7,331 nucleotides of DNA, from positions 1 through 7,331 of the forward strand of contig JACMKW010000184.1 in assembly GCA_014379885.1 (NCBI GenBank), in the 5' to 3' direction. The position numbers and the translations under genes are program-made. The notes under the pieces are model-generated. The model worked only from the letters and a program-made list of their open reading frames with translations. It did no database searches and was not told where the DNA came from. Source of the DNA: Rhizobacter sp. (GTDB lineage: Bacteria; Pseudomonadota; Gammaproteobacteria; Burkholderiales; Burkholderiaceae). Shown piece by piece: positions 6,483-7,331 of this stretch; position 1 is the stretch's first letter, and every line of letters begins with the position of its first letter.

Positions 6483-6509
6483 AAGCCGGTGCAGTGCACC
6501 GGCTTTTTT
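6483..6509 (+). terminator. Intrinsic (rho-independent) terminator after the SWIB-domain gene
   Basis: AAGCCGGTGCA (6483-6493) and TGCACCGGCTT (6495-6505) are perfect 11-base inverted arms around one central base, in practice about a 10-bp stem with a 3-nt loop. Six T residues follow at 6504-6509. It begins 24 bases after the stop codon. It lies between two convergent genes; on the minus strand the T-run is absent (only TTCC follows), so it should act mainly on plus-strand transcription. Confidence 0.93.
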
Positions 6510-6521
6510 CATTCTGGGCCG

Positions 6522-7331
6522 CTAAGTCAATGCTTGGCCGAGTCCATCCAGGATGTGCGCCACGTTGATCGGCTTCGTCCAGTAGCCATCGAATCCCGCA
6601 GCCAGGGCGGCGTCGATCTGGCTCTGCATCGCGTCGGCGCTGAGCGCGATGCATTGCAGCCCCGAGGTGCGTGGGTCGGCACGCAGGGTGCGGATCAGCT
6701 CCAGCCCGTTCATGTCGGGCAGGTTCATGTCGATCAGCAGCAGGTCGTGGCGCTGCGCGCGGGCGGCGTCGAGACCGCTGCCGCCGTCTGTCGCCACCTG
6801 CAGCGCCCATTGCGGGCGGGCCTTGAACACCTCTTGCATCAGCAGCACGTTGAGTGGCTCGTCTTCGATGTAGAGCACCTGCCGTTGCGCTGTGGGCGAC
6901 GGCTGCAGTGCGGGTTCTTCGGGGCCGTCGGTGTGCCGCCGTCCGCTGGGTGCCGTGCTGGCGGGCAAGCGCAGCGTGAAGGTCGAGCCCTTGCCGGGCT
7001 CGCTGTGGACCTGCAACTCGCCTTGCATCGAGGCCGCCAGCTCGCGCGCAATCACGAGGCCGAGGCCCGTGCCTTCGACGCGGCGCTGCTCGGCGCCGAG
7101 CCGGTTGAAGGGCTGGAACAGATGCGACTGCTGCGCTTCGCTCAGGCCCTCGCCGTCGTCGCTCACCGCCACCAGCACCTGCGTACCACTGCGTGACAGG
7201 CTCACCCGCACCGAGCCGGCGGGGCGGTTGTACTTGATGGCGTTAGAGAGCAGGTTGAGCAGCACCTGCTCCACCGCGCGTGCATCGGCCTGGGCCCAGT
7301 GCGCGCGCTTCGGCGGCGCTGCCAGGCGCAC
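6522..7331 (-). CDS. Hybrid sensor histidine kinase, C-terminal part (ATPase and receiver domains; 5' truncated)
   Basis: The last 269 residues of a kinase that enters from the right edge; the reading frame is open at 7331, so the GTG there need not be a start. First comes a HATPase_c domain: N-box QVLLNLLSNAIKYNRPAG (visible residues 22-39), G1 box SDDGEGL (57-63), F-box LFQPFNRL (71-78) and G2 box GTGLGLVIAREL (87-98). After a Pro-rich linker (about 125-149) comes a receiver domain with acidic pocket E156/D157, phospho-acceptor D201 (LLLIDMNLPDMNG), S231 and K253 (WTKP). All catalytic landmarks are intact. The dimerisation/phospho-histidine domain and any sensor region lie outside the window, so the signal is unknown. 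It converges on the SWIB gene and has no evident link to the iron cluster. Confidence 0.94.
   Translation of the reverse strand: MRLAAPPKRAHWAQADARAVEQVLLNLLSNAIKYNRPAGSVRVSLSRSGTQVLVAVSDDGEGLSEAQQSHLFQPFNRLGAEQRRVEGTGLGLVIARELAASMQGELQVHSEPGKGSTFTLRLPASTAPSGRRHTDGPEEPALQPSPTAQRQVLYIEDEPLNVLLMQEVFKARPQWALQVATDGGSGLDAARAQRHDLLLIDMNLPDMNGLELIRTLRADPRTSGLQCIALSADAMQSQIDAALAAGFDGYWTKPINVAHILDGLGQALT

Noticed and set aside
5898..6512. Minus-strand open frames across the SWIB-domain gene, rich in Leu/Phe/Ala
   Set aside because: They are the reverse translation of the Lys/Ala repeats. They run through the terminator and lack a ribosome binding site.
1..7331. CRISPR arrays, insertion sequences, tRNA/rRNA genes, phage genes or attachment sites
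   Set aside because: No spaced direct repeats, transposase-like frames, terminal inverted repeats or RNA gene signatures were seen. Codon use looks uniform across the window apart from the lysine-rich tail.

Overview
The window reads as chromosomal DNA of a high-GC betaproteobacterium, most likely Burkholderiales. This rests on the strong G/C bias at third codon positions and on the styles of ExbB/ExbD, HemP, the PiuC-type dioxygenase and the SWIB protein with a lysine/alanine-rich tail. Genus cannot be fixed from the sequence alone.

Positions 2-5808 (+ strand) hold a tightly packed iron-uptake cluster. In order: the 3' end of tonB (cut by the window edge), exbB (ATGA overlap with tonB), exbD (11 nt later, its Shine-Dalgarno overlapping the exbB stop), hemP (3 nt later), a TonB-dependent siderophore receptor of the Fiu/PiuA type, a PiuC/YbiX-type Fe(II)/2-oxoglutarate dioxygenase, a small secreted PepSY-type protein and a four-helix b-type cytochrome. 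A stable 10-bp stem-loop lies between the receptor and the dioxygenase. No Fur box was recognised inside the cluster, so any iron-responsive promoter is probably upstream of the window.

The inferred division of labour is as follows. TonB-ExbB-ExbD transmit proton-motive force to the receptor, which imports a ferric siderophore, probably catecholate, across the outer membrane. HemP may adjust expression. The dioxygenase is a conserved partner of such receptors with an unsettled substrate. The PepSY protein and cytochrome b could form an electron-transfer step at the inner membrane, for example iron release by reduction; this last part is a hypothesis.

Positions 5809-6035 are a non-coding leader with a short palindrome, a weak candidate promoter and a 6-bp hairpin. 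A gene for a 140-aa nucleoid-type protein follows at 6036-6458: a histone H1-like PAKKAA tail fused to a SWIB domain, ended by a strong intrinsic terminator at 6483-6509. Converging on it from the right edge (minus strand, 6522-7331) is the C-terminal part of a hybrid sensor histidine kinase, with an ATPase domain followed by a receiver.

Most of the region is well-known biology. The items best worth a second look are the PepSY/cytochrome b pair attached to a siderophore locus, hemP placed away from any haem receptor, the intergenic hairpin, and the recoded internal repeat of the SWIB protein tail.
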